Origin: Nematostella vectensis
Lineage: Eukaryota > Cnidaria > Anthozoa > Actiniaria > Edwardsiidae
Length of the DNA stretch: 64,000 nucleotides
Assembly: GCF_932526225.1 (NCBI RefSeq)
Contig: NC_064045.1
Span: 3,139,998-3,203,997, forward strand
Reading direction: 5' to 3'
Positions 1 through 12,589 of the stretch are shown here, piece after piece. The notes under the pieces were generated by a model. The model worked only from the letters and a program-made list of their open reading frames with translations. It was not told the DNA's origin and searched no databases. Numbering within the stretch: position 1 is the first letter of the stretch; every line of letters starts with the position of its first letter. Both the position numbers and the translations under genes were made by a program.

Positions 1-1776
1 GCCTCTCCCTCGTATCCCTACAAGCACCTCACTCGTACCCCTACAAGCCTCTCCCTCGTATCCCTACAAGCACCTCACTCGTACCCCTAAAAGCCTCTCC
101 CTCACATCCCTACAAGCCTATCCCTCGTATCCCTACAAGCCTATCCCTCGTATTCCTACAAGCCACTCCCTCGTATTCCTACAAGCCTCTCCCTCGTATC
201 CCTACAAGCCCCTCCTCGTACCCCAACAAGCCTCTCCCTCGTATCCCTACAAGCCACTCCCTCGTATCCCTACAAGCCACTCCCTCGTATTCCTACAAGC
301 CACTCCCTCGTATTCCTACAAGCCACTCCCTCGTATTCCTACAAGCCACTCCCTCGTATCCCTACAAGCCACTCCCTCGTATCCCTACAAGCCACTCCCT
401 CGTACCCCAACAAGCCTCTCCCTCGTATCCCTACAAGCCTCTCCCTCGTATCCCTACAAGCACCTCACTCGTACCCCTAAAAGCCTCTCCCTCCCATCCC
501 TACAAGCACCTCACTCGTACCACTACCCCTCTCCCTCGTACCCCTACCCCTCTTCCTCGTACCCCTACAAGCCTCTCCCTCGTATCCCTACAAGCACCTC
601 ACTCGTATCCCTACAAGCACCTCACTCGTACCCCTAAAAGCCTCTCCCTCCCATCCCTACAAGCCTATCCCTCGTATCCCTAAAAGCCACCCCCTTGTAT
701 TCCTACAAGCCTCTCCCTCGTATCCCTACAAGCCTCTCCCTCGTATCCCTACAAGCCTCTCCCTTGTACCCCTACAAACCTCTCCCTCGTATCCCTACAA
801 GCCTCTCCCTCGTACCCCTACAAGCCTCTCCCTCGTACCCCTACCCCTACCCCTCTCCCTCGTACCCCTACAAGCCTCTCCCTCGTATCCCTACAAGCCT
901 CTCCCTCGTATCCCTACAAGCACCTCACTCGTACCCCTAAAAGCCTCTCCCTCCCATCCCTACAAGCCTCTCCCTCGTACCCCTACAAGCCTCTCCCTCG
1001 TATCCCTACAAGCCTCTCCCTCGTATCCATACAAGCACCTCACTCGTACCCCTAAAAGCCTCTCCCTCCCATCCCTACAAGCACCTCAGTCGTACCCCTA
1101 CCCCTCTCCCTCGTACCCCTACCCCTCTCCCTCGTACCCCTACAAGCCTCTCCCTCGTATCCCTACAAGCACCTCACTCGTATCCCTACAAGCACCTCAC
1201 TCGTACCCCTAAAAGCCTCTCCCTCCCATCCCTACAAGCCTATCCCTCGTATCCCTAAAAGCCACTCCCTCGTATTCCTACAAGCCTCTCCCTCGTATCC
1301 ATACAAGCACCTCACTCGTACCCCTAAAAGCCTCTCCCTCCCATCCCTACAAGCACCTCAGTCGTACCCCTACCCCTCTCCCTCGTACCCCTACCCCTCT
1401 CCCTCGTACCCCTACCCCTCTCCCTCGTACCCCTACAAGCCTCTCCCTCGTATCCCTACAAGCACCTCACTCGTATCCCTACAAGCACCTCACTCGTACC
1501 CCTAAAAGCCTCTCCCTCCCATCCCTACAAGCCTATCCCTCGTATCCCTAAAAGCCACTCCCTCGTATTCCTACAAGCCTCTCCCTCGTATCCCTACAAG
1601 CCTCTCCCTCGTATCCCTACAAGCCTATCCCTCGTATCCCTAAAAGCCACTCCCTCGTATTCCTACAAGCCACTCCCTCGTATTCCTACAAGCCTCTCCC
1701 TCGTATCCCTACAAGCCTCTCCATCGTATCCCTACAAGCCTATCCCTCGTATCCCTAAAAGCCACTCCCTCGTGCA
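1..1776. repeat. Minisatellite, ~20-23-bp unit, Leu/Pro-type CT-rich
   Basis: The whole stretch is tandem copies of a unit like GCCTCTCCCTCGTATCCCTA plus CAA. Variants have CACCTCACTCGTACCCC or CCCCTCTCCCTCGTACCCCT, and units run about 20-23 bp. The array starts outside the window. It may lie in a downstream intron of the minus-strand WSC-PKD gene, but no flanking exon is visible to prove this. The reading frames through it are repeat artefacts. Confidence 0.95.
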
Positions 1777-2330
1777 GGGTGCGCGCAAACCCTCTGCCCA
1801 TTTTGGTTGCCAAAAAAGGGTAATTTTGTTTAAATAATCTTCGCGCAAATATTATCCTTTTCCATATGATACATAAGAATGCGCATCCCCCCTCCCCCCT
1901 CAGCAAATCTTGGATACACACCTGGTATTTTCCAGCAATCTGGATCTCTATGGTAACGTCCGACACCTGTCCTCATCTGTATTTTGATTCAATTTACCCT
2001 ATTTGCGTATAAGAAGGTGAGATCTATGTATTGTACTTCTGACTCTACCCTTCTTCCACCGTGGAATTGTGGTATATGTCTTGTTACCAACTCTTTCAAC
2101 AAGGCACGCCTGCATGGGCGTTTAGCTAGTGTCTGTTAATTGCACGGCTCGGGTTCATCGTTCAGTATGCTCTGCTTTCAGTGACGAGAGAGTTTCCCCG
2201 GTGACAGTGGGAGCATGAAGCCAAGAGGGATCTATAATTCGATTACATCTCTCTTTCTGATGAGCTCAGTTTCATTTTCTGTTACAAGGTTATCGCTTAC
2301 AGGCGCTTACCCAGGATTGGCTGAGGGTAG
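1777..2330. other. Unassigned unique-looking stretch
   Basis: No exon-like frame with convincing splice sites and no tandem repeat is visible here. It separates the first minisatellite from the hairpin at 2335. Confidence 0.4.
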
Positions 2331-2334
2331 GTGC

Positions 2335-2424
2335 GCATCCTCGAGAACCCAGGGCGTCGCGGTCAGCGGACGAGGCGCGAGAGCGAGGTGGCAGAACCGC
2401 GACGTCCTGGGTTCCCGAGGATGG
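2335..2424. repeat. Strong GC-rich hairpin / possible miniature element
   Basis: Two arms of about 28 bp are near-perfect reverse complements: CATCCTCGAGAACCCAGG and CGTCGCGGT on the left, ACCGCGACG and CCTGGGTTCCCGAGGATG on the right. About 30 bp of loop (rich in GAGGCGCGAGAGCGAG) separates them. The shape fits a very small inverted-repeat element. No target duplication was identified. Confidence 0.6.
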
Positions 2425-3620
2425 GGGGTTTGCAGTCATACTTATCATATGAACAAAGGATGGTGTTTATCGATACTTCAATAATAAATGACCCACTTTT
2501 TGTTGGACAAAGGGGGGGGAGGTGGTGCGCGCCTGGCTTACGTCATATTCGATAAAATTATCGTTTTTACAGTGTCTGTGTCTGATGTAAACACGCGAAC
2601 GAACATAAATACCGATACTCAACTAAAATTCTTTGTAAAACTTCGAAAAGTCTGAAAGGAAGAGTATGATGTGAAATTATTCTTCCTACCACTGATGAAA
2701 AATACTGGCATGTCAAGAGAAATTAGGTGTTATTATGCACTTTTCTTAAACGGGCTGTGTCGAAAGCATTCTGCAAATGGGTGCGGGTGTGACATTGACC
2801 AAGGTCACTTATAACTCGGTTTTCTACATGAAGGCTATCATTTCACATGGCCGCCAAGATATTTTTGAAAACTTGAATTTAATTGAGCCTAAGCCCGCTT
2901 GTTCTCGTACAATGAGTACTCAGACCCAATTTGGGGCTCTTAGACGATGGACTGATGGCCTCTTTGCCGTACTCTCCTTACCTACCTGCAGTTTTGCTCG
3001 ACAATTCTTGGTGGCAACTATCTGCCAGGCCTGCAGATGCGTAGGCACGCTGAACCGCAGCGGCATCACATAGGTTGTCATGCGCATTGACGAGTTAGTA
3101 GGTGATGGATAACAGGATGCAGATATCTTTCCTACGACGACCTTCTTCGCATCTAAACAGCAAAAAACTGAAATATAGCAATATAGCAATATTTGCTATA
3201 TTGCATGTAGACCTTTTGGGAAGCCTTAATAGTGGAATCTGAATCTTTAATATGATGACCTTGAGGGTCTGGAACGATTTTGTTTTATTCAAACACTTTT
3301 TAATAATTGACTTTGATGCAATAAAACAGTATTAAATACAATAATTTTGTTCGTATATAACCACTCCATACATAATCGTTTTATTGATGAAACATATTTA
3401 ACGTTCATATCGCATTTTTAGACCTTGTGTGCCTTATTGGAGCGAAGAGGACAGATAACAGGTAACTTCGCATTTTTGGAGGAACGTAATCGCAAAGTCT
3501 GGGTATCACTGTGTTACGTTACCCTGAGTGTCGGAGGGAAGCTCTACCAAGGCTTCAAATAATACACCAGTCTGCCCTGAAGAAGTCTTATTAAAGACGA
3601 AAATTTGGCAGAGTCGAATT
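2425..3620. other. Unassigned region with one weak exon candidate
   Basis: On the minus strand 3030-2986 is a 45-bp segment between a usable acceptor (CATCTGCAG) and donor (GCAG/GTAGGT). Its phases (1 in, 1 out) would match exon 3 of the WSC-PKD gene, and it would encode a short peptide containing DSCHQELSSKTA. This is suggestive only. The rest shows nothing recognisable. Confidence 0.2.
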
Positions 3621-3996
3621 CCATCGAGCGTTAGGCATCAAATAACATATCGAGCGTAAGGCTTCAAATAACATAACGAGCGTAAGGCTTCAAATAACAT
3701 ATCGAACGTAAGGCTTCAAATAACATATCGAGCGTAAGGCATCAAATAACATATCTAACGTAAGGCTTCAAATAACATAACGAGCGTAAGGCTTCAAATA
3801 ACATATCGAACGTAAGGCTTCAAATAACATATCGAGCGTTAGTCATCAAATAACATATCGAGCGTAAGGCTTCAAATAACATAACGAGCGTAAGGCTTCA
3901 AATAACATATCGAACGTAAGGCTTCAAATAACATATCGAGCGTAAGGCATCAAATAACATATCGAACCTAAGGCATCAAATAACATATCGAGCGTG
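3621..3996. repeat. Minisatellite, 26-bp unit
   Basis: About 14-15 tandem copies of a 26-bp unit beginning AAATAACATATCGAGCGTAA followed by GGCTTC, with small substitutions (ATCGAAC, ATCTAAC, GGCATC). Confidence 0.95.
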
Positions 3997-4205
3997 GGGT
4001 TTCTCGCGCGCGGTGTGGCTCGCCCTCTTGTTGGCATTCGCTCGTTGCGCTTTCGGGATTTTGTCGGTATTAGTTTGTCGCGCTTTCGGTTTTGTGTCGG
4101 TAATTGCCCTTTGCGCTTACGGGTTTTGTGTCAATATTTATTCGTTTCGGTTTCGTTCTTTTGTCGGTATTCGCTCGTTGCGCTCTCGGGTTTTAGGCGG
4201 TTAGG
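3997..4205. repeat. Degenerate ~35-bp repeat
   Basis: Repeated blocks of the type TTGTCGGTATTCGCTCGTTG, CGCTTTCGGG recur about every 35 bp. The open plus-strand frames here follow the repeat and are not a gene. Confidence 0.6.
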
Positions 4206-4408
4206 GAACCTCTGGTAATGGCCAGGGTTAAGGCTCATCATGTGAGGAGTGGGCTCGATGGTATGGAAAAGGGGACTGTGAGGCGATTGTAGGGGGATTG
4301 TAGCCTATGTGTCCTATGCCTTGTCAAACGGTCCTTTCGCCAGGTTATCATGTTTATCACCCCGCTCCATTATATTTCTCACGACCTTGACCCTGTTAAC
4401 CTCCTTAC

Positions 4409-7400
4409 CTGAAACTGGAAACGAAATTGATTGGTTCCACATTGACTCGTACAATGACGTCATGTGCAAGCTAGCTTTGATGTCTGAACCTTGGTTAATA
4501 TCAATGTTGCATTTGACTGGTTTTTTCACAGCTTGAGCAGGTGAGCACGTGACAGCAGAGACTATCGTTTCTATGGCAACAATTTCACGGCAATGGCTGG
4601 CTATCGATTCATTGGTCTTTGATTGGACACATACTTTGAATGTTCCAGTCTCTTCGAATACATGTTCCGCCACAGGTGTACCAACCCAAGTGGTATTTTT
4701 ACTGCCATCTCCAAAGTTAAATGAGAAGAGAGTCTCGTTGCTAGGCAACGCAAGTAGAAATTTGACTGACATTAATGTTTCAACGAACGTTGTAAAGTTG
4801 TATACTTTGTAGATTTTTTTACTATTTGTTATTGTCTGAGAACACAGCGAGTTATTTATTTTTGTCCATATGTCCCAGTTCCCGCATGTGCATTCTGAGC
4901 CATTAAACATTAAAGTCAGCGGTTGCTTTGCATTTGCGCATGCTCTCATGCATTCCCGTTCATTTGTAGAATTCTGTGGTATCACATTCCCTTCATTTGC
5001 GCTTGCATCGTAGCAGCCAAGGAGAAAGAAATCTAGAAATAAAGAGATTTATGAATCATTGTGGATTTCCCCCTAATCCTCTGCTACGGGTGATGTGCTG
5101 CTACGGGTGATGTGCTGCTACGGGTGATGTGCTGGTACGGGTGATGTGCTGCTACGGGTGATGTGCTGGTACGGGTGATGTGCTGGTACGGGTGATGTGC
5201 TGCTACGGGTGATGTGCTGGTACGGGTGATGTGCTGCTACGGGTGATGTGCTGGTACGGGTGATGTGCTGGTACGGGTGATGTGCTGGTACGGGTGATGT
5301 GTTGGTACGGGTGATGTGCTGCTACGGGTGATGTGTTGGTACGGGTGATGTGCTGGTACGGGTGATGTGCTGGTACGGGTGATGTGCTGGTACGGGTGAT
5401 GTGCTGGTACGGGTGATGTGCTGGTACGGGTGATGTGTTGGTACGGGTGATGTGCTGCTACGGGTGATGTGCTGGTACGGGTGATGTGCTGGTACGGGTG
5501 ATGTGCTGGTACGGGTGATGTGCTGGTACGGGTGATGTGCTGGTACCTCAAAACATCTTTTCGCCTGTATGTGGAGGAGGTCGAGGAGGTCGAGGCTTGG
5601 AGGAGGTTGGGGGCTGGGAGGGGTCAGGGGCTGTAGGAGGTCAAGGGTTGTAGAAGGTCGGGGGTTGGAGGAGGTCGGGGGTTGGAGGAGGTCGGGGGTT
5701 GGAGGAGGTCGGGGGCTGGAGGAGGTCGGGGGTTGGAGGAGGTCGAGGGTTGGAGGAGGTCGGGGGTTGGAGGAGGTCGAGGGTTGGAGGAGGTCGGGGG
5801 TTGGAGGAGGTCGAGGGTTGGAGGAGGTCGGGGGTTGGAGGAGGTCGAGGGTTGGAGGAGGTCGGGGGTTGGAGGAGGTCGAGGGTTGGAGGAGGTCGAG
5901 GGTTAGAGGAGGTCGGGGGTTGGAGGAGGTCGGGGGTTGGAGGAGGTCGGGGTTTGGAGGAGGTCGGGGTTTGGAGGAGGTCGGGGGTTGGAGGAGGTCA
6001 AGGGCTGGAGGAGGTCCGGGTTTGGAGGAGGTCGAGGGTTGGAGGAGGTCCGGGTTTGGAGGAGGTCCGGGTTTGGAGGAGGTCGAGGGTTGGAGGAGGT
6101 CGGGGGTTGGAGAAGGTCGGTGGTTGGAGGGGGTCCTTTGACCAAACACAAAGCGATATCAAAAAGAATAAATAAGATCGGGATCCAATGGGTTCTTAGG
6201 AAGAAATAGATGGTAGAGGTATCGGGAAAGATAAGTTCGCCCTTGAGATGGGCCTGTCAAAATTGTTGGGGATGTTAAATGGTATTTTCTACAACACTTG
6301 CGCGTGATCTCGATTTCCGATTGGTAAATGGTAAATCAAAGGACATACCACGGGATCCGTCATTCACACAATCCTTGCCGGTTCACTTGAAGCGAAAGAG
6401 ACAAAAATCCTTGATTCAAATTCGAGAAATTTAGTTCTTAATCTTTTCTAGTAAACGTATTTCCCATCCTTAAAAAAGAACACTAAAAGTAAAGATTGCA
6501 GTTTTTGAAGCTAAAGTTTTCAATTTTTGTTTATATGCGCGCGCTGCAAACATCGGTTGCATGCGCTCGCGCACGCACTAGAAAATACACCATTTCAAGC
6601 GAGCGTCGCTACATTAACTTAGAATGGTTTGGTGGAAAACGGGTGAAATGTATCAGACAGAACACGTGCTGCTATTTAATTCTGAATCAAGTTCCATTGA
6701 TTTTTTTTGCCGTCGCCTTCGCTTAAGGTCCCCTGTGATGTGCTTACCTGGATCGGTGTCCGATAGCTCTACCTTTGTTGACGCCACCTGCAATGTAAAG
6801 AGTTTGAGCCTGTTCATTACTAACAAGAATGCAGGATGCGTGCCTTTCACCGTGCCCCCAGTGCCCCACCTCATGCTAAGGCCCTGTTTCATACGAAATT
6901 GATGAAGTTAAATTCCGAAAACAAGGGAAGGGGGGTGGGGGGGGGGGGGGAGAATGGCGGGGGTAGCAATGCGGACCAACTTTTCGTTAATCAAGAAGTT
7001 GACTTTTTCGGATGGCGACGAAAATTCGTTACTTTCTGTACTATCCCACATTGCTATACCCTCATCAGCTTTTCTCGTTTTGTTCCCGATACCTCATCCC
7101 ACCCCACCCGCTAACCCCTTATTTGCTTCACCCTTCATCCTAGGCGCCATATGATAGGATACTAGCTTTTAACTGTCAACCTAAAAGTAGCTCTAGAACA
7201 GTGAACAGTGAAGGCTAGCCGTTTCGCAAGCACCACTCCCCCTCCTAAATATGATTTGGAAGCCTTAAACTAATACCCAAGACTACATTAATTGATCAAA
7301 TAAGGAACGAGAGTTGATAAGAGTTCCACCTCTCAACCTCTTGAAGGGTGGCGGTTTTTGAGATCTGATCGTGTGGTCATGGATAGGAAAACAAAAATAT

Positions 7401-10224
7401 CTAACTAGAGGATTAATTAATAAAGAAACGTCGACGCTATCGAAAACGCCATCTAATAAACTAGCAATCCCGCTTGAATAAACCATAATTGTTCGTATCC
7501 TCAGGGTGTAACACCCACGTCTCCTCCAGACACTATGATCGTAAGGCAATCACGTCTCCTCCAGACACTATGATCGTAAGGCAATCACGCCTACTCCAGA
7601 CACTATGATCGTAAGGCAATCACGTCTCCTCCAGACACTATGATCGTAAGGCAATCACGTCTCCTCCAGACACTATGATCGTAAGGCAATCACGCCGGCC
7701 ATTGTTTGTGCAGCTGTTTATAGTCATATTCTTTTCATTTGATTTTCAATGAAGTGTTTTCTGAGCTATATACTTACACTATTATTTTTCGTTTATCCAA
7801 TAGCGTATCTGTACTTTATGTTATATTTGCATTGCAGCATATTTGGAGGAGAGTGTTTGAAACAATCTTTATTTTTATCATATAATCTTTATTATAATCA
7901 TATATCCAGAAAACGAGATGGATTTAAAAACATTTTTGCACTTCTTTTAAGACAGTCAATCAAATCTTAACTTAGTACGACTGTTGACGTTGACGACTGA
8001 TTTCTCGTGTTGTAACTATAAATTGGTTTAGAATAAGCCTTATACTCTGATAAAAACAACAACCAACATTGACGTATAACATATGCACACCCCTTTACAA
8101 ACCTTAGCATGGACCTTAACTCATTCCATAGAAAATTATGTGCGAAAAACCCATCAGAAAAAAGCCTTGATTAAAGCCCGTTAATCCGATTTGCGTGTCA
8201 CTAAGGAAGCTCTATCCAATAGCAATAAGTATGAGTATGTACTCTCGTGAATGTAGTGACACGCAGGGCGGATAAAGCGGTGAGAGATTAAAAACGTTTC
8301 ATAACTTGCAATGCACATTGTCTGGTGTGTAAATGACAACATTGGCCTTTTTACACGCTGATTACAAACCTAGTGAAAAATTATATGCCAAAGAACAGAC
8401 CTTTGACCTGCCTCTGACAAAATGCAAGCAAATATCTCTCAACATGTACACGTTGAACTATTTGAAATATCTGATTTTATCCATTGATTAGAAGATTTAG
8501 AATGAGCTTCCGATAATGTAAATCTCCTTTAAAGAATACGTTATCGCTACCATATAGTATCTTTAAGAAATATAGTATCCGTAAAATATATCGATTATTT
8601 TGCACACAATAAAGCCGTATATTAGTCGGATCTTGCATGTAGAGAAAAGAGAAGTAAAAGTGATTTTATTAGCATTGCTTATTTTATTAAAGTTATCACA
8701 TTACTTAGATAAGAGTTATGGTAAGTGTTTTCCTTTGTCGGCTTATCAACACCCTTCTTTTCCATCAAAACAGATAATATTCTATGGTGGCAGTGTAAAA
8801 TATATTAAAGTGTTTCTTATTCCAAAATAATTTCATCTGAATTTTTCTCGATCATCTTTTCACCCATGGGTGAAGATTAAAAAAAGACAATTATTTTATG
8901 TCCTACTTACTCCTTTACAAAGCATTGCATTGTCAGCAGTATTTTTTTCGTATTCGAATCACATTGTTTTTGTGCATTATTAAAAAGTGACCAGCTTGTT
9001 TATCGATACATAATTGCACCATTCACCTGACAGATGGCGTTCGCTTCTTGAGCCTCGTTATTTGCAAAGGATTAACTTATTGTCCGTTTTCTAAATAACA
9101 TTTCTTGTTGTAATGAAACGACATCAACGCGTTCTTTTTACCAACTGTTATCTGGCCCAAGGCAAATTTTAGTTCATACGCACACACTTTTCGATTCAAA
9201 TGTCTTATAGCTATTCTAATTTACTTATAACATTAGGCGACCAAATGCTTAGCATTTATGAACGGTCAAACTTGACGTGGTAAAAATTTTTAGTTGAAAT
9301 TACTTAGAGCTCCTTCAATATTGCACCAATAAGCAAGAGTATGTTGAGATTTGTATAAAGCTGTTTTTTCTTAGTTGTGTTTTCTGTGAATACCCGCCTT
9401 TCCCATAAAAATTCATTATATGAAATTTTTTGTTTTAACGTTCGCCTTCGTTTTTGTCAAATGTTTTTTGTTTCTTCAAGAATACATGTACCTCTTTTTA
9501 AAATCGTTTTTTTTCCAACCAGAATTAATTTTGAGCCCGCTAATTCTATGGTATGCCTTTGCACTTATATGGTCTGGGTATTCAATTAAAAAAAAAACAT
9601 AAAACGGTAACGGTATCTTAAAATAATAAAATAATATTGCACCACATGATTTCGCCGATGTCTAAAAGCGGTTGTAAATCTTAAAGGCAAGCTGGAAAGA
9701 GTTAATAACTGTAAGGTACAGAACTTGAACATTAAAATTACATTGATAAAAACAGATATAGGCAATTCAAGACAAGGTTACGCGAGCGAATAAAAGAGGC
9801 AAGTGGGAATAAGAAAATTATCTTTTTTTATGTCACAAATGGCTTAATTTTTTGAAGACCTGCAGGTTCGGAGACAAGTCTATAGCCAAACCGTTCAGGT
9901 AATGGCAGTCATCAGTAAGAAAATTAAATATAAAGATAAAGAGGGTGGGATAGAAAGTAAATTGGTGGGACTACATAAATATAAACCTTGCAATAAACTC
10001 TCTCAGATAACAAGAGACTGGGTCATATCAGTCTCAGGGAAGACAAAGTTAACGCAGGGTCATTGAAGTCATGTAGTTACCGACTCTGATTTCCTTATTT
10101 TTTAACGGCTCTGCGCCTTAGCCTGGAAAATAGAGCCTCGTGTATTAATCACATTGTGGTTTACCTGTTGCGAAGAGGCTCGCAGTGAGAAAATCAAAAC
10201 AAGGAGAGTCATGATGATCGCCAT
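4409..10224 (-). CDS. WSC-PKD domain protein, 5' part (polycystin-1-like ectodomain)
   Basis: Three minus-strand exons join in frame: 10224-10165 (signal peptide MAIIMTLLVLIFSLRASSQQ, donor CAG/GTAAAC), 6787-6748 (40 bp, VASTKVELSDTDP, acceptor CATTGCAG, donor CCAG/GTAAGC) and 5032-4409 (624 bp, donor TTCAG/GTAAGG). Phases are 0, then 1-1. Exon 3 begins with a WSC carbohydrate-binding domain (FFLLGCYDA, then Cys-rich ECMRACAN and ECTCGNW). A PKD Ig-like domain follows (FNFGDGS, then HVFEETGTFKVCV), then the start of a second PKD-like segment. WSC followed by PKD repeats is the order seen in polycystin-1. Domains downstream are not seen and may lie outside the window. If the donor is skipped, the frame runs on only to a stop at 4314, ending in residues that do not look like a PKD domain. 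The long introns are filled with minisatellites. Confidence 0.62.
5088..5548. repeat. Minisatellite, 17-bp unit (GCTGGTACGGGTGATGT)
   Basis: About 27 copies of a 17-bp unit alternating GCTGGTACGGGTGATGT and GCTGCTACGGGTGATGT. It lies in the intron upstream of the WSC-PKD exon. Confidence 0.97.
5575..6136. repeat. G-rich minisatellite, 17-bp unit (GGAGGAGGTCGGGGGTT)
   Basis: About 33 copies of a 17-bp unit rich in G runs on the plus strand (GGAGGAGGTCGGGGGTT with GGTCGAGG, GGTTTGG and GGTCCGG variants). It abuts a different 17-bp array and shows extreme strand asymmetry. The long open frames on both strands are a by-product of the repeat. Confidence 0.97.
6137..6747. other. Intronic region with an element relic
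   Basis: Around 6495-6625 the sequence (TTTTTGAAGCTAAAGTTTTC, GCTGCAAACATCGGTTGCA, CGCTCGCGCACGCACT) matches the reverse complement of the 3' half of the TTAA-flanked element at 40617-41510. It therefore appears to be a fragment of the same transposon family. Nothing else is recognised. Confidence 0.5.
6788..7512. other. Intronic, nothing recognised
   Basis: Part of the intron between leader exons 10165-10224 and 6748-6787. It contains a G run near 6930-6950 and no convincing exon. Confidence 0.4.
7513..7696. repeat. Minisatellite, 35-bp unit, 5 copies
   Basis: Five nearly identical 35-bp copies of CACGTCTCCTCCAGACACTA followed by TGATCGTAAGGCAAT. Confidence 0.95.
7697..10164. other. Long intronic AT-rich stretch
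   Basis: No coding exon recognised. One inverted repeat (GCGTGTCACTA at 8193-8203 against TAGTGACACGC at 8254-8264, with further CCG/CGG pairing outside) may be a small hairpin element. The remainder is AT-rich with stops in all frames. Confidence 0.4.
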
Positions 10225-10780
10225 GGTGGATAAGTGGGTCGTTGTTAGCCTCGTTCACACTCTTAAACTTAGGACTTAAGTCGTCCTGCTCATATCACTC
10301 ATTAAACACCAGCAGACACAGGTTGGTATTCTATTGGCTGAACACTCGGTCGCTATAGCAATCAATAACGAGCCATAAAGCGGCTCAGATTTGGCAAATT
10401 GATGTTTACACTATACAGTCTTTTCATCTTTCACCGAGAGCAACCGGATTAATTAGACATTGTGGCCATTAGGCCTCTTGAGGACTATAACTTCCGTACT
10501 TCCAATTGCGGTATTCACAAAGTGAAATATACACAGGAAGAAAGTAAATCAGAAATCACATAAACTGGAAAATTTTTCATCAATTAACATAAACGTAGAT
10601 ATTTTTTCTACTTGTGAAAATTAGACTAAATAAAGATAATGTCAGGATTCTGTCACATGTCTTGCCCTCTAAAAAACTGCTAAATCAAAGTGTCAGGAAA
10701 GTGTGGACGTTTTAAATTGGTTGTCGCTTGCTTTTATTCTTTTGTGTGCTATCTTAACACATTCTCATTTTGATCAACTT
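10225..10780. promoter_or_regulatory. Putative promoter region of the 10224 leader exon
   Basis: Upstream of the ATG at 10224 (minus strand) the plus strand reads CTATTGGCTGAACACTCGGT then CGCTATAGCAATC. A similar block (TGATTGGTCGTTTATTCAGT then TGCTATGGCATT) lies upstream of the other leader exon at 18359. An ATTGG (inverted CCAAT) box is common to both. That these act as promoters is inference from position and resemblance. Confidence 0.35.
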
Positions 10781-10782
10781 CA

Positions 10783-10888
10783 AGTGGGTGTTGATGAATG
10801 ACCCCATGGGTTGATGAATAACCCCATGGGTTGATGAATGACCCCATGGGTTGATGAATAACCCCATGGGTTGATGAATAACTCCTTA
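10783..10888. repeat. Minisatellite, 20-bp unit
   Basis: About five copies of the 20-bp unit GACCCCATGGGTTGATGAAT (alternating GACCCC and AACCCC). Confidence 0.93.
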
Positions 10889-12580
10889 CTGTTACTCCCG
10901 CAGTTCGGTTACTTCTGCTTGCATCTATCAGTGAAACAACACATGCGGGCAGCGCGTAAGGGGAGGGGCTGGTAGGGCTGAATCTCCATCAATTTTAAAA
11001 AAATTGTCATATATTTCTTATATTCACCCCCCTCAGTTTTGTGGTACATTCTTACTTATCACAGTATCAGCCCTACCAATTGAAAGTATGCTCCGTGTTC
11101 CCTGAAATGCAGCTTTTCATCTAAAATAACTTGCAGGATGCTTAGTGTAATGTACTACGATATAAAACACCCACAAAGAGAGAATTAATAACTGTGTTTC
11201 TAGGTATCTTGAGCCGGTCCCTCTTTTGTGACATAAAATTTAAAAAATTTTGCAGCACATCATGCGGGTAGTAGAGACTTGCATAATAGATATAGGGAAA
11301 TCGATAAAAACGGGCAAAACTGTTTGTGGGTTTGATGATCAGTTAGATATCAGCTGAATCCATAACCGTTGTTTTGAAGAGAAAAAAGTTCTCTTAACGT
11401 CAGCATTGATTGAATTACTATCACATTTCTTGCATGTGCCAGTCCGGGCTTGGGGGTTATGTTGATGTACTTTTAATACAGTGACTTGACATTAAGATGA
11501 CAAGAAAAATGGAATGAATTTCTTAACCCCCGCGATAAATGCTCGGAGCAGGGAGGAGTCAAATGCCTGATGTACTGGCTTTGATTGTGGGTGTTATTTG
11601 AGATTTACTAAGTTTTACAAGAGTGGAGGGGAGTGGGAGGGGTAAGTTAATACATCTTATATCCATTTGCCCCAAGTGCTCCTCTTCCCGCAACCTTACT
11701 GTCTCTTCTGCTCGTAACTGCTGCTACCAATATCAATTTTATCCCAATTTTATATTATTATTGTTACAAACCATATATTGTACATAGTTGTTTTAACTAT
11801 CAATATCCTTATTTTATATATTTGCTCACATCATAGTTTAATTAAATAGTTTAAGATTTAGATTAGATTAGTTATTAATTATATATATATTCTTAGCTAA
11901 ATCTTAGTCGAAAGGGTGCACTTTATGTGGAGCCAAGCACTGTTGTGTTCCCCCCCCTCATTTATATTTACTTAGTACGATTTAATCTTTTTTTAACGGT
12001 TAAAGTTTGTAAATAAATAAATAAATATATAAACAATGACTTTCTCAAAACAAGCAGCTTCCTGATATAGGTGTAAATTATTTTCTCTACAAAAGTTTAA
12101 AGAGCCCTTGACACCCACTCCTTTGTAATTTTTTTTATTTAAAATTGGAGGGTATATAATGTGTTAAAACTGAAATAAAACAAACAAAGTTTAATACTTT
12201 ATTTACCAAATTCAATCGAAAATATCGCACTGGCTTCCGCAAATCAGCCGATGGAAATACATGCTTGCTCACACTTGGTACTTTGCTAGGATGACAAAAT
12301 GGCGGCTGGTTAAGGTAAAAACCAGGGTCTATTGTAGCAGTTGTCGCCTGAAGTATTGCTAGTGTTCAAAGATCATTTAATGCATAGTGTTATCAACGCT
12401 CATTGAAAACAACTTGCCACTTTTTAACACTAACGTTTAATGTCAAAAGATGAAAACAACGAACGCTTGATGGATTTTTTTTGGGCGCCTTAGGTAATAA
12501 CGGATGTTATGTGATGATGTTTTGATAACGTATCCAGATATTTTATATAGCCCTCTTATTTAGCACCAAAATATTTTTGT
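10889..12580. other. Unassigned; possible retroelement tail and a dispersed repeat
   Basis: The end near 11990-12030, a T-rich block followed by GTAAATAAATAAATAAATAT, resembles the short-repeat tail of a non-LTR element, but no coding region precedes it. The segment 12095-12315 (AAAGAGCCCTTGACACCCAC ... TAGGATGACAAAATGGCGGC) is a longer copy of the repeat at 17151-17235. Confidence 0.35.
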
Positions 12581-12589
12581 CTAAATAAT

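Noticed and set aside
2215-2555. Two overlapping plus-strand frames
   Set aside because: They run across the GC-rich hairpin at 2335-2424, which keeps several frames open by composition.
5322-6175. Long open frames on both strands (Leu/Gln/Pro- and Gly/Arg-rich)
   Set aside because: They follow the 17-bp minisatellite, shift with it through all three frames, and have no start context or splice sites.
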